Source: Opisthocomus hoazin (taxonomy: Eukaryota > Chordata > Aves > Opisthocomiformes > Opisthocomidae). From it: 64,000 nt of DNA. The DNA lies in NCBI RefSeq assembly GCF_030867145.1, contig NC_134434.1, positions 5,270,001 to 5,334,000 on the forward strand. The letters are read 5' to 3'. The translations under genes and the position numbers were made by a program. The notes under the pieces are model-generated. The model had not been told where the DNA came from and did no database searches. It saw nothing but the letters and a program-made list of their open reading frames with translations. Shown here piece by piece: positions 11,680 through 64,000 of the stretch (the first letter of the stretch is position 1; each line of letters opens with the position of its first letter).

Positions 11680-11810
11680 CGCTGAACCCCTGTCACCGCC
11701 GGCTCCGCACCCGCCCCGCGCAGCCCCGGAGCCGCTCCCGCCGGAGCCGCCGCACCGCCTCAGCCTCCACGCACCGTGCAGCCGCTCGGCTCTGCGGCTT
11801 GAAGGCTAAC
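11680..11810. other. CpG-dense GC-rich patch inside MYH10 3' UTR
   Basis: About 130 bases contain roughly 20 CpG dinucleotides with repeated CCGCC/GGAGCCG units, between AT-rich flanks. It has no coding capacity that I recognise. See findings. Confidence 0.7.
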
Positions 11811-11855
11811 TCACTCGGCCCTAAATTAATAAATTAATTTCGCCTGCGTTGTCTG

Positions 11856-11861
11856 TTTATT
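11856..11861 (-). promoter_or_regulatory. MYH10: Possible internal poly(A) signal, MYH10
   Basis: AATAAA in transcript sense (GGAAAATAAACAGAC), about 800 nt after the stop codon. Use as an alternative site is inferred only from the motif. Confidence 0.35.
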
Positions 11862-12434
11862 TTCCACTGGTGTTCACATTATAGTAGCCTTAATATATAC
11901 ACAGATCTGTCGGGCGTGGTGATAGCGGGTCTCTACAAACGCAGAAGTACTGTACAGATGAGGAACGGCGACGCTGGTTCAGTTTGCCTGTACTGCAGGA
12001 ACGCTAACTGATGAAGCAGGTGCTGAGAACACTTCAAAAGGGTATTGCAGGTTAAAAATGGACGCTACTCGTTCATCCCTACATCTCCCTCTAACACTTC
12101 CCAAGGCCTTTTCACAGTTCACTCGCTGATTGTGTGCCGATCACAACAATTAGGAGAAAAGAAAAAAAAAAATACAGGTGCAGTTTGGTCTTCAATGATC
12201 CACCAGACTCGATACAGCCACGGGCCGCCTGAGCACAGGAGAAACGGAAGGATGCTGTCTGTACAACAAAGCATGCATAGTCATGACGACGGGTCTGCCC
12301 CAACCACCTACCCTCTGGGAATGAAGTTTCCGTGTTGATAAAAAAAAAAAGTTCCATCCTTCACATGATGCTTTATAAAATGGCTTTACAATGAGTATCT
12401 GGAAAATAGATGCACTGAACAGAGACAACTCCAT

Positions 12435-12440
12435 TTTATT
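12435..12440 (-). promoter_or_regulatory. MYH10: Possible proximal poly(A) signal, MYH10
   Basis: AATAAA in transcript sense (TAGTAAATAAAATGG), about 230 nt after the stop codon, followed by GTTGTCTCTGTT. It is a plausible site for a short 3' UTR isoform. Confidence 0.4.
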
Positions 12441-12665
12441 TACTATAGAAAAAAAGCAGTTGTAACTATATCTGAAGCAGGGTACAGTATGGTGAGGCTG
12501 GAGAGCCTTAAGACATAGTTGACCTAAGATAAGTAACCTTGTAGCATGCCGATGTCTCATAAGGCAGATTGATGGCCACAAGGCAGTTGGGTGGTCAGGA
12601 AAGTCCTCCTCCTCCTGCTGACTGCTGTGTCAAAGGTCTCTGCATGCAAACGGTGTGACGGGGCT

Positions 12666-60719
<48,054 letters not shown>

Positions 60720-63700
60720 CTGTTCATTGCAAACAAACAAATGCATATGTTAGCAAGCAAACATTCCAGCTGCAAGTTACATCCCAAATTATTAAAGTCA
60801 GTAGGTTTAGGTTAACCATATACTCACTTCATAGAAACTGTTCAAGTTAATTTTAGAAAAGAAGTTATTTGCTCATCATTGCATGCGCAAAATACTAAAA
60901 CCTGTGTTTATGCAAAGGACTAATTCCAAATAAAACACAAGATGATAGATGGACCTTGAGCAGCAGGGAAAAAGGACAAGAGTTTAATTAGTCATGCACT
61001 GCTTTCCACAGTTTTGACAAACAACAACAAAAATAAACCCACAACACCAAGTAACTGTCTCGACAGCCTTAGTCACTGCAAGGTGTTTTTGTATGAATAA
61101 GATCATCACTATTTTTCAAAAAATCAAAAAGGTTATGAAAGAACCAAGAGGAAAGCAATACCTACAGAGCCTGTGGCTTTGTTTTTGCCCTGTACTTCAA
61201 GTACTTAAGAAAGGCAATCCTACAATCGAGACAGAAGCTTTCTTTCAAGAATTACTGTCCACATGAGAAGCAAAGTCTTAAAAAACTGGAATACCTTTAA
61301 CTTTTGCCAGAAAAAAGGGTAAATGGAACATGAGTGTAATAAAGCAAAATAAAAAAATCCCCAACATCCAAATTTGCAGTTTCTGCAGAAACGCAGAAAT
61401 TTTCAATTCCCCTATTCCCTTGTCTCAGTCAGCAAATTTAACAATCTTGAGCTTCACACCAGAGAGCCTAGGGAGAAAACGCGGTGGTGAAACTCAGACC
61501 ACGAGAAATTTTCACACCAAGACAGACGCACACTTCTTCTGTTTATGTCTACTAATTTAAATAACTAGCAACGAGCACTGTTTTAGTGCAGAATAACAGG
61601 TTTTGACAGAGTTCTGTAAAGCAGCTAGCAAAGGTTTGGTTTACTCAGCTAAGTGATGTGAATTTTGCAAAGCTGCATCATACCTGCTCAGAAAACAACT
61701 CAGGATCTAAAAATAAGGTTAGATGTTTCAGTATGAAGCTACCGCTCCTTCCGAAATCACTGGAGAAGGATAGGTACACCTGGGAACTTAAGAGGCATTT
61801 CCTTTGCTTATCTTCAGACAGGACAGACTGCTCCCTCAGGGTGTCCATTTCTGTCCTCACTTAGAAACAGAACGGAACATAATCAGACACACACTTAACT
61901 TCTGTGTTTCAATTAGGGCAGTTAAAGCTCATCTGGGAAATCCTCACCAAGGGGAGCTTCAGTCTGAATGAGCCTACCCATGATCCTGTACTTCAAAGCC
62001 AATTATATTTCTTCTGAAATTCATAAAACAGATTAAACAATTTAGTATTTCAGCTACAAAGGCAAATGCAGTCACTGAAAGCCATCATTAACCTGCAAGT
62101 ACCAGTAATTATGTTACGGTTGAACTCGATGACCTTAAAGGTCTTTTCCAGCTTAAGTGATTCTATGCTTCTATTTCTGAAGCTTAAAACGGCACCACCT
62201 AGAAAGCTGAATTTTAGTGACAATAAGAGTGGGTTTGGGGTATGAAGGCTTTGAGGAGCAGGGAAGTGAACAAAAGTCTAATTCCATTCACCTGAACCAG
62301 AGGTACACAGTACCAGAATGCCTAGAACTGGATACAGCAGTGGTAGATGGATGCAGTTATTTATACAACTTTACTTCACACACTACCACGATGGAACACA
62401 CCTGCCCATTTCAGGTATCTGACCATGAATAGGGTCCAGGTATGTCCACAGTCCAGCTTAGAGTACCCCCTTAACCTCACGCAGCCTGGAGAACCTGCAA
62501 GTTCATGGCAGCCCCCAGACAGTGAGTGACAACCAGCACTTTTCCTTCTTTTGGAAAGCTGTGTATGCAAACTTTTTTTTAGTTATTCCTACATTTTGCA
62601 CTGACTTCCCTCCCCATTCAAAAACACAAAGTTTCTAAACTAAAGCAGAGCCCAAGAGTCAGAATTAGGACTCATTACTTAACCATATTAAAGCAGCTCT
62701 AACACATGCATTAACACGATTTCATTCTTTTCTCTCTTTCCCATGCCACTTAGTGCACACAGGATTGATGAGCCACAAAGCCAAGTAGTTTAGAAGACTC
62801 TGTTTACTCCCTACCCTCCTTGCTTAATCTGTCAAAAACCCTCTCTGGACACGAGTCCCCCCCTCCACTCACCAGTTACCTATCCTTGTTCTCTTCCTCG
62901 CCCTTTCATTCTAAATAACCTTTTCTCCACACCACCTGAGTCTACAGAGGAATAATTGACAGCAAAGGCAAGAGAGGCTCCTATGCTGGCCTAGGAGCAT
63001 GGGATAGCTGACCAGACCAACAGATACCAGTGTGGGTCACCTTTGGTCTGAGATGCCCAGGCTAAAGCACAATGGTTGCCTTTAGAAAGCTGGTCCATGT
63101 ATGACCTGGTTAACAACCGAATAAACCACAATATGCCTGGTGCAGATAAAATATTCAGATTTACTGGTAAAGTTCTTAACACTACCACCCCACTCCCCCC
63201 AAATTCATTAGAGCGCAGATGTGTTGGATGTGAAGCTAAAGCTTCCAGTTATTTACAACAGATATCTTCCATCTTTTCTCCCTTGCTGCGCACCAACTAG
63301 AACTGTACACGTGTTAGTTCTGATGCTCAACCAAGCACACTGCAGACAAGGATTCAGGCTCACTTTCATTCCACCTTCAGTCTATAGATGAGCCTGTTCA
63401 TAACTCACTGCCATGCGCTTCTCCCTTCTCTCCATCACCTGACTCTAGAAAGCCCAGACTCAATTCCTAATTTAAGGGACTACCCTAGTCTCACCTAGCT
63501 CTGCCAAGTCCCACAAGCACTAAAGCTTCTCTTCTACCTTTTTACCACCACCACCCACCCACATTTCCTAGCACCGTGCCCAAGACAATACCTTTAACAT
63601 TCTTTGTGATTAAACAGAAATGAGACAGTGTGGCTACAGATTCAAACACTCAAAAACTAGGAAACGTTAGTATTCAGGCTGTTCGGCGCTGTAATTCCAC

Positions 63701-64000
63701 CCTCCGTGGTTACACTGTGTTACTGGCTCCGTTCCCCACAGGACCCCTGCCTGGGGATGACGTGCCAAGGGCTACGCAGGACTCCCCTGCAGGCACACAG
63801 CCACCAGCTGTGATGAAACAGGGCGGCTGGGAAAGAAAAGTGTCACAGACAAACAGCTGAATGCCAGACACAAGAAGGCTGTTGAAGCGATGAGTAGAGC
63901 TCCTATGTGATGCTCCTTGCATAAGCCAAACATTTCACAGCCAGTGCCGCTGGCGAACGTACGTGGTGAGTACTTGTGGCATGGCAGACCATTACTGTTA
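60720..64000. other. MYH10 intron upstream of B1 (runs off the window)
   Basis: No further MYH10 exon is found up to the window end. I looked in particular for the P-loop segment GESGAGKTENTKK on the minus strand and did not see it. One transcript-sense UGCAUG lies at 60993-60998, 274 nt upstream of the B1 acceptor. The rest is unique AT-rich sequence apart from a CR1 tail at about 62112. Confidence 0.65.
62112..62175 (+). mobile_element. CR1 LINE 3'-terminal fragment, antisense to MYH10
   Basis: About 60 bases match a CR1 3' end: GTTGAACTCGATGACCTTAA, then GGTCTTTTCCAGCTTAAGTG and the ATTCTATGCTTCTAT terminus. Strongly truncated. Confidence 0.8.

Larger units (their letters stand above)
11150..12665 (-). 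other. MYH10: MYH10 3' UTR
   Basis: The 3' UTR runs about 1.5 kb from the TAG at 12666-12668 to just past the distal AATAAA at 11171-11176. It is mostly AT-rich with A- and T-runs. One exception is a GC- and CpG-rich patch at about 11680-11810. Internal AATAAA motifs (minus strand) at 12435-12440 and 11856-11861 could give shorter isoforms. No CR1 copy is seen in it. The 3' end is inferred from the signal. Confidence 0.8.

Noticed and set aside
60720..64000. P-loop exon or 5' exons of MYH10 within the window
   Set aside because: No minus-strand sequence encoding GESGAGKTENTKK or the earlier motor segments was found. These exons must lie beyond the right edge.

Overview
This is ordinary vertebrate nuclear DNA, almost certainly from a bird. 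It has long AT-rich introns with GT-AG boundaries and many CR1 LINE fragments ending in the avian-type 3' repeat (ATTCTGTG-like). It holds parts of two protein-coding genes that converge tail to tail. I see no operons, CRISPR arrays, phage or bacterial systems.

Left part (1 to about 8425, + strand): the last intron, last coding exon (6904-6991) and 3' UTR of NDEL1, the LIS1/dynein regulator. The intron carries several CR1 copies. Middle (about 8426-11150): a short convergent spacer made mostly of CR1 sequence.

Right part (about 11150-64000, - strand): MYH10, the heavy chain of nonmuscle myosin IIB. I could place 38 exons by their GT-AG (once GC-AG) borders. Leaving out the two optional exons, their lengths sum to 5298 nt, or 1765 codons plus a stop. 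They run in frame from GELERQ of the motor domain to the end of the nonhelical tail. If the N-terminus is as long as in mammals (211 residues outside the window), the protein is 1976 residues, the length I recall for mammalian MYH10. The promoter, start codon, P-loop exon and everything upstream of the loop-1 cassette lie beyond position 64000.

The most interesting content is the splicing circuitry of MYH10. Both neuronal cassette exons are present: the 30-nt B1 (N30) exon at loop 1 (60690-60719) and the 63-nt B2 exon at loop 2 (39420-39482). B1 is the only exon here with a GC donor. About 1.6 kb downstream of it are two closely spaced UGCAUG elements (59060-59077), as described for the mammalian Fox/NeuN-dependent distal enhancer (IDDE). 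B2 also has UGCAUG elements on both sides, the nearest about 80 nt downstream.

Other points are an inverted pair of about 1.1-kb CR1 copies that share an in-frame stop, an internally deleted CR1 that keeps its endonuclease end, a CpG-dense patch in the MYH10 3' UTR, and a CR1 inserted 47 nt from a MYH10 splice acceptor. The long + strand ORFs in GC-rich or CR1 sequence are not genes. I found no evidence for a previously undescribed system.
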